Of a DNA stretch of 64,000 nucleotides, positions 36,049 through 45,140 are shown one piece after another; the first letter of the stretch is position 1, and each line of letters opens with the position of its first letter. The notes beneath the pieces are model-generated. The model saw only the letters and a program-made list of their open reading frames with translations. It was not told the DNA's origin and did not search any database. Location: assembly GCF_001865575.2 (NCBI RefSeq), contig NZ_CP017562.2, forward strand, positions 1,302,001-1,366,000, in the 5' to 3' direction. Source of the DNA: Paraburkholderia sprentiae WSM5005. GTDB taxonomy: Bacteria; Pseudomonadota; Gammaproteobacteria; Burkholderiales; Burkholderiaceae. Position numbers and translations under genes: made by a program.

Positions 36049-36463
36049 ATCACGTCAACGGGGCCGGTGGCTCCGTGCCGCCCGACTCTTCATCACCGCG
36101 CTTCGCGACCGTTGTGTGGATCTGCGCGACGCGTGGCGAACCGTTGTCACCCGTCATCACCGTGCACTGCGCCTGTTCTTCACGGCCTTCTGGCTCGCTT
36201 TAATTCCGACCATCGCGCACGCGGGGATCTGGAACGGCGGGCTATGCACTGTGTACCAGGACGTGCTCGATAACGAGCTGCTCGAGGTCGTGTCGCTCTC
36301 GGCGCTCGTCGGCTCGATCGTGCTGTGGCTGCTCGACGATGGTCGCAGCAACATCAAGACGCATGTGCTGCGCGGCGTGCTCGGCACGCTCGCGATCCTG
36401 AACATGCCGCTGCTGTGGGCTCAGGTGTTCAACCACGGCGCTGCCTGCACGGGCACCATCTGA
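36041..36463 (+). CDS. trbC: TrbC, VirB2-type pilin precursor
   Basis: 140 residues from MHESRQRGRW. It has an unusually long basic leader (about 45 residues) before a signal-like helix (LFFTAFWLALIPTIAHA), then a mature part with two hydrophobic helices (VVSLSALVGSIVLWLL and VLRGVLGTLAILNMPLLWAQVF), the pattern of conjugative pilins. Two cysteines (in GGLCTVY and AACTGT) could form a disulphide. It overlaps the TrbB stop by eight bases and precedes TrbD by 11 bp. Confidence 0.82.
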   Translation: MHESRQRGRWLRAARLFITALRDRCVDLRDAWRTVVTRHHRALRLFFTAFWLALIPTIAHAGIWNGGLCTVYQDVLDNELLEVVSLSALVGSIVLWLLDDGRSNIKTHVLRGVLGTLAILNMPLLWAQVFNHGAACTGTI

Positions 36464-36474
36464 CGAGGTTCGGC

Positions 36475-36849
36475 ATGGATACGCATCGTCCCGACGCACG
36501 TGACGCATCCGTCGGCTCCGTCGATCCGCCGGATCCACCTGACCCACTTGCCGCGCGCGTTCGAAAGACCATGCTCGAACAGTTCCTGCTGCTCGGCATC
36601 GACCGCAAATGGTGCATCGCACAGGGTGCCATCGTCATCACGTTCGCCGCAGGCCTGCGCAACGGCTGGGTACTGCTCGCGGTGCTGGTCACGCATCCCG
36701 TATTGTGGCTCGCCGTGCGGCGCGATCCCGACCAGATCCGCTGCTATGCGAAATACAGCCGGCAGGGCGACTACTACGAGCCGCGTCAACTGCTGCGCCA
36801 GAAGATCAATGCCCGCCCGAAAGGCTTCGCCCGGGGGATGCCGTGCTAA
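36475..36849 (+). CDS. trbD: TrbD, VirB3-type membrane protein
   Basis: 124 residues. An acidic, proline-rich N-terminus (about 30 residues) leads into FLLLGIDRKWCIAQGAIVITFAAGL and NGWVLLAVLVTHPVLWLAVRRDPDQ, two membrane helices, and the tail YAKYSRQGDYYEPR typical of TrbD/VirB3. Small inner-membrane partner of the TrbE ATPase. Its stop (TAA at 36847-36849) overlaps the TrbE start. Confidence 0.86.
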   Translation: MDTHRPDARDASVGSVDPPDPPDPLAARVRKTMLEQFLLLGIDRKWCIAQGAIVITFAAGLRNGWVLLAVLVTHPVLWLAVRRDPDQIRCYAKYSRQGDYYEPRQLLRQKINARPKGFARGMPC

Positions 36850-39521
36850 AGCCCACCCGCTCGCCGTTTGACGCCGAGTCGCTCGCACAGGTCGCGCAAC
36901 GCACCGATGGCGATCGCCGTTCCACCGCCGAGATGGTGCCGTGGCTCTTTCGCTTCAGCGACACGCTCATCGTCAACAAGGACTCGTCGGTGATGGCGAG
37001 CTATGAGTTCTCAGGACCGGACGCGGACGCGTTGTCGACCGGCCATGTCCTCGAACTGATGGAGAACCTGATCACGTCACTGCGTGACATCGCCCGCCGG
37101 CCCGTCACGATGTGGTGGACGATTCACCGCCGCCGCAGCGCGCGCTATCTCACCGCACCGATGCCAGACCCGGTGGCGCAACGGGTCGACGATGCCCGGC
37201 GCGAAACGTTCGAGCGCGACGCCAATTACACGAACCGTCATTTCGTGACGTTCACGCTGGCCCCGGACGTCGGCATCGACCGGTTCGCCGGCAAGATCAC
37301 GCATGGCATGACACATGACGGGCTGTCGATCGCAGAGTCGCTGATGCAGGCCGTGCGCGGCACGTTCTCCGACCAGTACCTGTTCGCGTATACGGCGTCA
37401 GAGCTGGCTGCCGTCGTCGAGACCTTCGAGAACATCCTGTTCGGCTTCATCGCGAGCAACCCGCGCCTGGCCTGCCGACGCCTGAGTGGTCCGGCACTTG
37501 GTGCGTTCATGCACGCGTGCTGCTCCCCGCCGAGCGATCGCGTATCGGCCGTGCCCATACCGGACATCCCCGCACTCGACCTCGCGATGTGCGATACGGA
37601 GGTCCGGCCAGGTCACGACTACCTGCACTTCTATTCGCATGGCCACCAGCGCTTCGCTATTGCGGCGGGTATTCCTGCCCGCCGCGACTTCTGGCCAGAC
37701 ACCGTGTTGCCCACGAGCCTGGACGGCCTGCTGAAGGTGCCCGGGGAACTCACGGTCAGCCACTGCTTCCGTCTCGCCACGCCCACCGCCGCGATGCGTT
37801 TCATCGACAGCGTGCGCCGCTATCATGAGAGCCGCCGGCTCGACACGCGTTCACTGCTCGCCGCTACGCTGCGCGGTGGCGACACGTCAGGCGCCCGACA
37901 GAACCAGTCTCGCTCCGCCGCCGCAGACGACGCGAACCGACGCGTGGGCAAGGTCGAGATGGCCGAGGAGATGTACGGGTATTACAACCTGTCCGCGCTT
38001 TCCTTCTCGCCCGTTTTCGAAACGGCGCCGTTCGATGACAGCACGGCCGTCGAAGCCGCGTGGGCGCAGGTGGTCATGACCCACCGCGCCGTCGAGGAAG
38101 CGCTGCGAGCCGCGCACTTCGCGCCCGTGCGCGAAACGCTTCACGCGTTCTCGGCCTTCGCGACGAGCATCCCCGGCATGTGGCGCGAATGCGCGCGCTG
38201 GTCGTTCATCGATACCGCGGCGCTTGCCCGCCTGCTGCCGCTGCGCGGTGTCTCCGAAGGGCACCCGATCAACGCGCACCTGACGAAGGAAACCGGCACG
38301 CGCTGCCCGGCGCTCGCCGCGTTTCCGACCGAGTTCGGCACGCCCTACTGGTTCACCGCCTTCCTGGCCGATGTCGGGCACATGCTGGTCTGTGGCCGCA
38401 CCGGATTCGGCAAGACGATCTTCATGCTGCTGTGCGCGACGCTCTTTCGCAAGTACCCGAACGCCTGGCTGTACGGATTCGACAAGGACCTGTCGATGCG
38501 CATCCCGACCATCCTGCAGGGCGGCCGGTACCTGCAGTTCGATCATGGCGCAGCCGGCGCTTCGGCGGACGAGCACGCGCAAATGAACCCGCTCATGTTG
38601 CTCGCGGACCCGCGCCACATCGAGTTCCTCGCCGAATGGATCGCGATGCTGGCGCAGCAGCGCGGCACCTATCGCGTGACGGCGGGCGACCGCCGCGAAC
38701 TCGAGAAGGCGCTTGCCGCGACGCGCAGCCGCGCCGACCGACGACTGTGGCGACTGCGCACCGTCCACGCGTCGCTACCCGCGGGGCCGCTTACCGACGA
38801 GCTGGCCCTTTGGGTGGGCGCCGCCGTACACGCGCATTACTTCGACAACCTTAACGACAGTTTCGACGACACGCGATGGGTGTCGATGGCAACCGACCGG
38901 ATTCTCGCGAACCCTGTGATCGCGCGGCCGTTCCTGTCATATGTGACGTACCGCATCCAGGATTCGATGGAACAGCGGCGTGCCAGGGGCGTCATCGGCC
39001 CCACACTCGTGATGCTTCCCGAGATCTGGAACCTGTTGGATGACGATGCGTTCGCCGCGCAGATCGGCAACTGGATCGTCACGATGCGCAAGAAGCTCGG
39101 CTGCGTCTGGATGGATGCGCAGTCACCCGAACAGGTCTCGACCTCGAAAATCTGGCCGCAGATCCGGGACAACGTGCTCGTACGCGTATTCGTGCCGGTC
39201 GACAATTTCACGCCGTCCGCGAAAACCGCCTATCAGCGCGACTTCGGTCTTTCCGACGGACAGATCCGCACGATCCAGCAGCTCATCGCGAAGCGGGACT
39301 ACTTCATTACCGAACAGGGCGGTGTATCGCGCCGAATTTCGGTGCCGCTCGATCCGGCATCAATCGCCATCCTCCGGTCGGAGTTGAGCGCGCAGCTGAT
39401 GTTCGACCGGCACCTGCATTCCGGCCATCCGGACTGGAAGGCACGGTACATCGAGGAGGCCATGGCACAGTCCAGCATGGACACGACGGCATTGGCCGAA
39501 CCGGAGGCCCATCATGCGTGA
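36843..39521 (+). CDS. trbE: TrbE, VirB4-type secretion ATPase
   Basis: 892 residues from a GTG at 36843 (reads MLKPTRSPFDAES), chosen because it overlaps the TrbD stop; the frame is open further upstream but that part shadows TrbD. CagE/TrbE/VirB domain in the N-terminal half, then the ATPase: Walker A GRTGFGKT (518-525), YGFDKDLSMRI, Walker B GPTLVMLPEIWNLLDDD and SPEQVSTSKIWPQIRDN. It is the main inner-membrane energy source of pilus biogenesis. The last bases overlap the TrbJ gene. Confidence 0.94.
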   Translation: MLKPTRSPFDAESLAQVAQRTDGDRRSTAEMVPWLFRFSDTLIVNKDSSVMASYEFSGPDADALSTGHVLELMENLITSLRDIARRPVTMWWTIHRRRSARYLTAPMPDPVAQRVDDARRETFERDANYTNRHFVTFTLAPDVGIDRFAGKITHGMTHDGLSIAESLMQAVRGTFSDQYLFAYTASELAAVVETFENILFGFIASNPRLACRRLSGPALGAFMHACCSPPSDRVSAVPIPDIPALDLAMCDTEVRPGHDYLHFYSHGHQRFAIAAGIPARRDFWPDTVLPTSLDGLLKVPGELTVSHCFRLATPTAAMRFIDSVRRYHESRRLDTRSLLAATLRGGDTSGARQNQSRSAAADDANRRVGKVEMAEEMYGYYNLSALSFSPVFETAPFDDSTAVEAAWAQVVMTHRAVEEALRAAHFAPVRETLHAFSAFATSIPGMWRECARWSFIDTAALARLLPLRGVSEGHPINAHLTKETGTRCPALAAFPTEFGTPYWFTAFLADVGHMLVCGRTGFGKTIFMLLCATLFRKYPNAWLYGFDKDLSMRIPTILQGGRYLQFDHGAAGASADEHAQMNPLMLLADPRHIEFLAEWIAMLAQQRGTYRVTAGDRRELEKALAATRSRADRRLWRLRTVHASLPAGPLTDELALWVGAAVHAHYFDNLNDSFDDTRWVSMATDRILANPVIARPFLSYVTYRIQDSMEQRRARGVIGPTLVMLPEIWNLLDDDAFAAQIGNWIVTMRKKLGCVWMDAQSPEQVSTSKIWPQIRDNVLVRVFVPVDNFTPSAKTAYQRDFGLSDGQIRTIQQLIAKRDYFITEQGGVSRRISVPLDPASIAILRSELSAQLMFDRHLHSGHPDWKARYIEEAMAQSSMDTTALAEPEAHHA

Positions 39522-40329
39522 GCCCGTACTTCGTCGAGCCGGCATGGCCGCAGCCCTCGCCCTGGTCCTGGTCCTGGTCTTTCACACGGACACTGTTCGC
39601 GCTGGCGGCGGGATGACGGGCGGCGCGACAGAAATCACGCAGTTGCTGAACCACGCCGAGCTCGTTTCGTCGGTCGCCCAGCAGGCGCAGATGGTGGAGC
39701 AGAACGTTCAGGCGCAGATCACCCGCCTGCAGCAGTACGTCACGATGGCCCAGAACCTGAAGCAGGTTCCGGCGTCGCTGATCGACCAGACACTCGCCCC
39801 CTACCGCACGCAGATCACGAACTTCCAGTCTCTCTCCACCGCCATCACACAGCTCGAGCAGGCGGCGAGCGCCACGAGCAGCCTGTTCGGCCGCAGCCTC
39901 ACCGAGATGAATACGACGGGCATGTCGCCTGCCCTGTGGCTGTCGGCTTATTCGTCGCTGGCCTCGGCGCGCGGCGGCATCTACCAGCAGCAACTAACGC
40001 AGGACATGCAGAACCTCGACACGCTCGCCGACCGCGCGCGGAACCTGCAGCAGATCCAGTCGCAGATTCCGAACGTCACGGGCGCCGTGCAGGGCCTGCA
40101 GATGCTGAACCAGCAGTCGAACGTGCTCGCAGGCGAGATGGTCGATCTGCATGCGCTCATGCAGCGGCAGGTCGCGCAGCAGATGCAGGACCACATCGCA
40201 CAGTCGCAGGCCCAGGGTAACGCGGCCAGGCTCGCCGCCGCGCGCGCCGCGGGGCTCGGCCAGGTTAACCAGCAGGAGCAGCAGACGACACAGGGCGCGC
40301 CCGACTTCGATCTGCTGCAGGACCAGTAG
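39514..40329 (+). CDS. trbJ: TrbJ, VirB5-type minor pilin/adhesin
   Basis: 271 residues. Signal peptide (RRAGMAAALALVLVLVFHTDTVRA) then GGMTGGATEITQLLNHAELVSSVAQQAQMVEQNVQAQITRLQQY, the TrbJ signature, and a long glutamine-rich helical region that may form coiled coils. Located in the periplasm and at the pilus tip in the family. Overlaps the TrbE stop by eight bases and is followed after 11 bp by a small membrane protein gene. Confidence 0.9.
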   Translation: MREPVLRRAGMAAALALVLVLVFHTDTVRAGGGMTGGATEITQLLNHAELVSSVAQQAQMVEQNVQAQITRLQQYVTMAQNLKQVPASLIDQTLAPYRTQITNFQSLSTAITQLEQAASATSSLFGRSLTEMNTTGMSPALWLSAYSSLASARGGIYQQQLTQDMQNLDTLADRARNLQQIQSQIPNVTGAVQGLQMLNQQSNVLAGEMVDLHALMQRQVAQQMQDHIAQSQAQGNAARLAAARAAGLGQVNQQEQQTTQGAPDFDLLQDQ

Positions 40330-40340
40330 GAGGTGCGGCC

Positions 40341-40625
40341 GTGCTGTTGCGCTGGCTGATCCGCCACCTGTGTACAACACCCGCCGAGCTACGTGTGGTG
40401 CTGCACGCCATCCGCGAATACCGGCTTCGCAGTGTCATTCCGTTCGATCAGCGCGATCCGGGCTGGACGTTCGACCGGCGCATTACCCGCAGCGTCCGGC
40501 TGTCGCTGCTCGTCGGGCTGCTGGTGGTGCATGCGGAAAATCCGCAGGTTTTTGCGGCGGCCTGGATCGCACTGCCGCTCGCCCTGCTGCTCGGGCTGTT
40601 GCGCCTTGCCGGCGGTCTGCGGTAG
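40341..40625 (+). CDS. Small membrane protein in TrbK position
   Basis: 94 residues, MLLRWLIRHLCTTPAELRVVLHAIREYRLRSV..., with two predicted membrane helices near the C-terminus (SVRLSLLVGLLVVHAENPQVF and AAAWIALPLALLLGLLRLAG). It occupies the place between trbJ and trbL where trbK, the entry-exclusion lipoprotein gene, often lies, but it has no lipobox or signal peptide. Function unknown. Confidence 0.65.
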   Translation: MLLRWLIRHLCTTPAELRVVLHAIREYRLRSVIPFDQRDPGWTFDRRITRSVRLSLLVGLLVVHAENPQVFAAAWIALPLALLLGLLRLAGGLR

Positions 40626-40654
40626 CGGCGTCCCATTGCCAACTGGACCAGGTC

Positions 40655-41683
40655 ATGAACGACGTCATCTCCGTGCTCAACGCCCTCTTCGCCGCGATGC
40701 AGGCGAAGGGCACGAGCCTGCAGACGCTCTTCCTCTCCGACGGCATTGACCTGCTTGCCGCGCTGGGCCTTGTCATGGCGACATGGCACGTGTTCCTGTG
40801 GCTGCTCGAAGGGGACTTCCCCGGCTTCTTCGCGAACATGTTCCGCCACCTGATCAAATGCGCCGTCATCCTCGTGATGCTCACGGCCTGGTCGACCACG
40901 GTGCATAGCTACTTCGTCGACAACATGCAGACCATGGCCTCGCGCGTGTCCGGTGGCGAAGGCGACCCCGGTGACCTGCTGCGAGCGTTGGTCAACGCCG
41001 CCTCGACCATCATGCAGGGCGTACGCACCGAGGCGGCCCAGGTCTGCGAGCAGGTGCCGGACGTCACACCTGACGGCGTCGTAATCCCGAACACGGAACA
41101 TCAGGTATGCGGGACCACAAGCGATGCGGGGGCGAATTCGGCAGGCCTGAACTCAATCTGGACCCTCATCAAGAACCTACCGCTCGTCCTGCTCACGTTC
41201 CTTGCCAAAGCGCTTGCGATCGTTGCGATCACGCTCATGACGATGATCTTCGTGGTCGTTGTGCAATTTGGTTCGTTTCTGCTCGACATCGCCTTCTGCC
41301 TCGGACCCGTACTCATCCCCTGGTACGTGCTGCCGGCCGGCGATTTTCTCTTCGATGGCTGGCTTCGCTTCACAATTTCCGCGGGACTATTCAAAGTCGT
41401 CGCGTGGCTGATGATGGCGATCGTCTATAGCGGCGTGTTGCCGGGCATCCAGAGTCTCGTGCAACAAAGCGCGACGCAGAGCGGCACGAACAGCGACGCG
41501 TACTACGCGACAAACTACCTCGCGATGCTGGCGCTCGCACTCGTCTGCGGTGTGGGGGCTTTCATGATGTGGCAGGTGCCCGAAATCGCCCGCGCGGTTG
41601 TATCAGGCAGTGGCGGAGGTGGGGCCGGCGGATTCGGCAAGGGATTAATCGGCCGAAATATCACCCCTAAATCGTTAAGGTGA
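40655..41683 (+). CDS. trbL: TrbL, VirB6-type channel protein
   Basis: 342 residues from MNDVISVLNALFAAMQ. It has six or so membrane helices: ALGLVMATWHVFLWLL, CAVILVMLTAWSTTV, VLLTFLAKALAIVAITLMTMIFVVVV, FGSFLLDIAFCLGPVLIPWYVL, AGLFKVVAWLMMAIVYSGVL and MLALALVCGVGAFMMWQV. The glycine-rich tail (GSGGGGAGGFGKG) and PEIARAVVSG are typical of TrbL. Inner-membrane part of the DNA export channel. Strand-wise followed by a gene in the opposite orientation before trbF. Confidence 0.9.
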   Translation: MNDVISVLNALFAAMQAKGTSLQTLFLSDGIDLLAALGLVMATWHVFLWLLEGDFPGFFANMFRHLIKCAVILVMLTAWSTTVHSYFVDNMQTMASRVSGGEGDPGDLLRALVNAASTIMQGVRTEAAQVCEQVPDVTPDGVVIPNTEHQVCGTTSDAGANSAGLNSIWTLIKNLPLVLLTFLAKALAIVAITLMTMIFVVVVQFGSFLLDIAFCLGPVLIPWYVLPAGDFLFDGWLRFTISAGLFKVVAWLMMAIVYSGVLPGIQSLVQQSATQSGTNSDAYYATNYLAMLALALVCGVGAFMMWQVPEIARAVVSGSGGGGAGGFGKGLIGRNITPKSLR

Positions 41684-41686
41684 AAT

Positions 41687-41956
41687 TCAATGATGGCGAT
41701 GCTTTGCGCTTTGTTGAGTCACGTAGTACGCGTTCCGCTCTTCGTCCAGTCGACGTTGACGGTCCGCGTCTGCGCGCAGCCACTCCTCTCTTTCCCTTGG
41801 AGTGGTGCTCATCCACGCCCAAAGAATGAACACGACCGCACCCGCAAGCATCATCGCCACGCCGAAATGCTGCGCGCCGACCTGGAACAGGACGAAGGTC
41901 GCGAACAGCAGGATCGGCAATACGAAGTACAGGAGGAGGATCTTGAGCTTTGCCAT
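41687..41956 (-). CDS. Small membrane protein encoded antisense inside the trb operon
   Basis: 89 residues from MAKLKILLLYFVLPILLFATFVLFQVGAQHF. Two hydrophobic helices (6-26 and about 33-48) are followed by a charged helical tail (TPREREEWLRADADRQRRLDEERNAYYV) and ending KHRHH. It fills the space between trbL and trbF but on the opposite strand, with its promoter necessarily inside the region upstream of trbF. No family recognised. Its position suggests entry exclusion, immunity or control of the operon, but that is inference. Confidence 0.65.
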   Translation of the reverse strand: MAKLKILLLYFVLPILLFATFVLFQVGAQHFGVAMMLAGAVVFILWAWMSTTPREREEWLRADADRQRRLDEERNAYYVTQQSAKHRHH

Positions 41957-42031
41957 AGCTGCACCCTTGCAGCAGGTGAATTGGGTCTCAGTGTAGCACC
42001 GAGCGCATGCTGCTGCCGGAAGGGTTGAGCC

Positions 42032-42778
42032 ATGCGCAAACACTTGCCCTCCCGCTCGTCTTCCGGCACCCAGACGCCCGCCGCCGACCTTCCGTCGCCA
42101 CCGCATACTACCGAAGCGGTAACAGCCTGGTTTGCAGCCTTCCAGCGCCCCCTCTGGGAAAAGCGGCTCGCAATCAAGGTGGCCGCCGCGTTCGCGCTGA
42201 TCGCTGCCGGTGAATGCGCTGCACTGATCGTGCAGAGCGCGCAAAGCGGCCCGCGTCCGTATTTTGTCGAACACGACGAGAAGAGTGGCGCCGTATGGGT
42301 CTCCGACCGGTACGCCGAAACCTACTCGGTCACCGCGGCGAACAAGCGCTATTTCCTCGTGAAATGGGCGTCGCGCGCCTTCACGATCGAAGCGGACAGC
42401 CAGGACACGCTCACGCGCCAGATCCCGGCCGCATTCGGCTGGACGTCGGGCGCCGCCACGCAAGAGCTGGAAACGTACATTACCGCGACCGATCCGGTCG
42501 CGCAGCGCGTCGTGCAGACGCCCGGCCTCACCCGCGAATTCATCGAGAACTCCACCTCGTTCTCACCCGATGGACAGGTCGCCTACCTGATCTTCACGTT
42601 GATCGAGAGCGTGAACGGCAAGCCGTCCCGCCCGAAACAGATGCTGCTCACGGTCAGTTTCCTGCTCGCACCCGAGACGCTGAAACCCGGCGAGGAAAAG
42701 GACAACCCGATCGGACTCCGCATCACCCACTTCAGCCTCACGCCCTATCTGGGCGTCAATCCCGGAGCCACGCAATGA
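42032..42778 (+). CDS. trbF: TrbF, VirB8-type protein
   Basis: 248 residues. Cytoplasmic N-terminus, one membrane helix (IKVAAAFALIAAGECAALIV), and a periplasmic VirB8 domain beginning GPRPYFVEHDEKSGAVWVSDR, the standard start of this domain. It nucleates assembly of the secretion core in the inner membrane. The stop overlaps the TrbG start by ATGA. Confidence 0.9.
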   Translation: MRKHLPSRSSSGTQTPAADLPSPPHTTEAVTAWFAAFQRPLWEKRLAIKVAAAFALIAAGECAALIVQSAQSGPRPYFVEHDEKSGAVWVSDRYAETYSVTAANKRYFLVKWASRAFTIEADSQDTLTRQIPAAFGWTSGAATQELETYITATDPVAQRVVQTPGLTREFIENSTSFSPDGQVAYLIFTLIESVNGKPSRPKQMLLTVSFLLAPETLKPGEEKDNPIGLRITHFSLTPYLGVNPGATQ

Positions 42779-43800
42779 AGCTTCTTCTTTCGACCGCGTG
42801 CGTCACGGTGCTCCTTGCGATGTGCGCCGCGACGGCCCGGGCCCAGGACGCGGCACCATCGCCTGCGCCGTCTGCGCCACTGCCCGCAAGTATGGTGACG
42901 ACAGTCCCGACGCAGCCCGCGGAGAATGCCGTTCGCACGCCGACGCCGCGACCCCGCGCCCGACACGCGCTCGCGTCCCGTGCGCACATTAACGGTCCAT
43001 ATCCGGCGCCCGACGATTCGTCGCTCGTCGTCTACGACTATGATCCGGACTACCTCTATCCCGTACTTGTGCGCACCAACGAGGAAACGCACCTGGTGTT
43101 CGGCCCCGACGAGGAAGTCACCGGCGTCTACCTGTCCGATACGGGCAAGCGCTGGCTCGAGCATACGGCGCTCACCAAGCGCGATGTGTTCATCGAGGCG
43201 CGCCTGCCCGGGCTCGACAATGCCGCGACGATCATCACGTCGCGCCGGCGCTACGAACTGGACCTGCGCTCATCGGACAATGGGACGGTCTATCATCGCA
43301 TCTCGTGGCACTACCTCGATACCGATGCGCAAATGACAGCGGGACAGGTCTCGCCCTTCGGCATCGAGTACCCGGGTAACGCTCCTGCGCAAAGCACGGG
43401 CGAACAGGCGAACGGAGGCGCGCAGGCGGGGGCGCCTGGCGATGCGCGCTCAGGCGGCCCGCGCATCGCACTCGACCAGGCGAACTTCGACTATCGCCTG
43501 GAGGGAGATGCACCGTTCACGCCAGTGACCGTTTTTGACGATGGAAGGTTCACGTATCTGCAGTTTTCCCACCACGCCGAACTGCCCGCGATCCTGCTGA
43601 TGGACGATAAGGGCCATGCTGAGATCGCCAGCTTCGTGCCGGTCGGCAACGACCTGTTCGAGGTGCAGCAAATCGCCCCATACGGCCTGCTGCTCAAACG
43701 CGGCAAAGAGGAAGTGCGGGTCTTTAACGGTCGGGGCAAAGGCTGCGGACTGTTCGGCTGTGACTCGGCCCGCATGAAGAACATCTACGGGAAACCGTGA
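42775..43800 (+). CDS. trbG: TrbG, VirB9-type core protein
   Basis: 341 residues with signal peptide (MKLLLSTACVTVLLAMCAATARA). A proline/alanine-rich linker precedes the CagX/VirB9 domain (YDYDPDYLYPVLVRTNEETHLVF, then IALDQANFDYRLEGDAPFTPVTVFDDGRFTYLQF and QQIAPYGLLLKRGKEEVRVFN). Part of the outer-membrane core ring. Overlaps TrbF by ATGA and TrbI by GTGA. One cysteine pair (GKGCGLFGCD) near the end may be structural. Confidence 0.92.
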   Translation: MKLLLSTACVTVLLAMCAATARAQDAAPSPAPSAPLPASMVTTVPTQPAENAVRTPTPRPRARHALASRAHINGPYPAPDDSSLVVYDYDPDYLYPVLVRTNEETHLVFGPDEEVTGVYLSDTGKRWLEHTALTKRDVFIEARLPGLDNAATIITSRRRYELDLRSSDNGTVYHRISWHYLDTDAQMTAGQVSPFGIEYPGNAPAQSTGEQANGGAQAGAPGDARSGGPRIALDQANFDYRLEGDAPFTPVTVFDDGRFTYLQFSHHAELPAILLMDDKGHAEIASFVPVGNDLFEVQQIAPYGLLLKRGKEEVRVFNGRGKGCGLFGCDSARMKNIYGKP

Positions 43801-45140
43801 ACATGGCCGCCCCGGAAAAAAGCGGCACCCCGCTCACGCCTGAGCCAGCCAGGCTCACACGCATCCGCCGGAACCTCGCGAAAACGCTGCTCATCGCGCT
43901 GTGCTCCGCACTGCTCGCGATCGTCCTGGTGCACGCGCTGTCCCATCCGCACGAGACCGCGGCCGAGCGGCGCGAGCGCGAGCAGATTGAGGCGGATGCG
44001 CGGCAGCCGAAGGCCTCACCGGATGCCATCCGCAAGCGCCTCGAAGACCAGCGGAACCTGGCGCTGGCACGCGCGGGCGATGCCGCATCGGCAGCCAGCG
44101 CCCCGCTCGGCGGCACACCGCTCGACGGCATCCCCAAGGGCGTGCCCGGAGACGATGCCGGCCCGCTGCCCCGAAACTACCGGACGTCTGGTCCAGGCAC
44201 CCCCGATCACGACGCCGATCGACTCGCGCTGCAACGGCAGATCGACGCCATGCAGAGCCAGTCGCTCGTCGCTTACGAGGATACGGGTGGAGGCAACGGC
44301 TACCCGTCCGCAGAGAATGGGCTGTCGCCCGACCACATCGCGGGCAGCCTGGCGCACCTTTCCGGCTTGCAGGCAGCGCCAGGCAGCCCATCACCGGGTG
44401 GTGGTTCCTCGGAGACGACCTTGTCAGGTCTCTCGCCCGCCAATGTATCGAGCGCCACCGACCGGCGCAACGCCGACTGGGTCAGACAGCAGGGCGACGC
44501 GACTGACGATGCGAAGCCGCTGGTTCCGGTCCCCATCGATTCGCCGTACATGGTGATGGGCGGCACACCGATTCCCACGGTGATCCTGCAGGGCGCGAAA
44601 AGCGACATGCCCGGTACCTTCCGCGCGATGGTTGACCGCGACATTTATGACAGCATCGACGGAAGCTGCAAGCTGATCCCGAAGGGCACGCGGATTCTCG
44701 GTCGGACAAACAACGATGTCGCGATCGGACAGGATCTGATGCTCATGGCTGCCACCCGGATGATCTTCCGGCACGCGACCATGCGTCTCGACGGGCTCAC
44801 GGGCAACGATCCCGACGGCGAAGCGGGCGTCACCGCCGAGGTCAACAACCACTTCTTCAAAATTTTCGGGTCGACCTTCCTGATCGCCGGCGTCGCCGCC
44901 TGGATCGGCCACAACCAGAGTCAACAGAGCGGCACCACGATCAACATCAACGGAGGCGCGTCGACCGATCTGTCGGAAGCGGCAGCACAGTCCCTGTCGC
45001 AAACGACCCAGACCATTCTCCAGCGCAACATGAACATTCAGCCGACCCTGAAGCTGGAGCCCGGTCAACGCATCACATTCATCACACAGCGGGACATGAT
45101 GCTGTCGCCTAACGTCACTGACGGCATTTGCAATCGATGA
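43797..45140 (+). CDS. trbI: TrbI, VirB10-type core protein
   Basis: 447 residues. GTG at 43797 overlaps the TrbG stop; an ATG two codons later is an alternative. One membrane helix near 25-50 (LLIALCSALLAIVLVHAL), a disordered proline/alanine-rich middle, and the VirB10 beta-barrel: SPYMVMGGTPIPTVILQGAKSDMPGTF, LIPKGTRILGRTNNDVAIGQ and LDGLTGNDPDGEAGVTAEVNNHFFKIFG. It spans both membranes and relays energy to the outer ring. It ends with ATGA into a 21-codon frame. Confidence 0.93.
   Translation: MNMAAPEKSGTPLTPEPARLTRIRRNLAKTLLIALCSALLAIVLVHALSHPHETAAERREREQIEADARQPKASPDAIRKRLEDQRNLALARAGDAASAASAPLGGTPLDGIPKGVPGDDAGPLPRNYRTSGPGTPDHDADRLALQRQIDAMQSQSLVAYEDTGGGNGYPSAENGLSPDHIAGSLAHLSGLQAAPGSPSPGGGSSETTLSGLSPANVSSATDRRNADWVRQQGDATDDAKPLVPVPIDSPYMVMGGTPIPTVILQGAKSDMPGTFRAMVDRDIYDSIDGSCKLIPKGTRILGRTNNDVAIGQDLMLMAATRMIFRHATMRLDGLTGNDPDGEAGVTAEVNNHFFKIFGSTFLIAGVAAWIGHNQSQQSGTTININGGASTDLSEAAAQSLSQTTQTILQRNMNIQPTLKLEPGQRITFITQRDMMLSPNVTDGICNR

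Noticed and set aside
40151..40654. Upstream extension of the TrbL frame
   Set aside because: It overlaps trbJ and the small membrane gene in another phase; MNDVISVLNALF at 40655 is the family-like start.
42214..42774. Upstream extension of the TrbG frame
   Set aside because: This part lies inside trbF in another phase; the signal peptide at 42775 with the ATGA overlap defines the true start.
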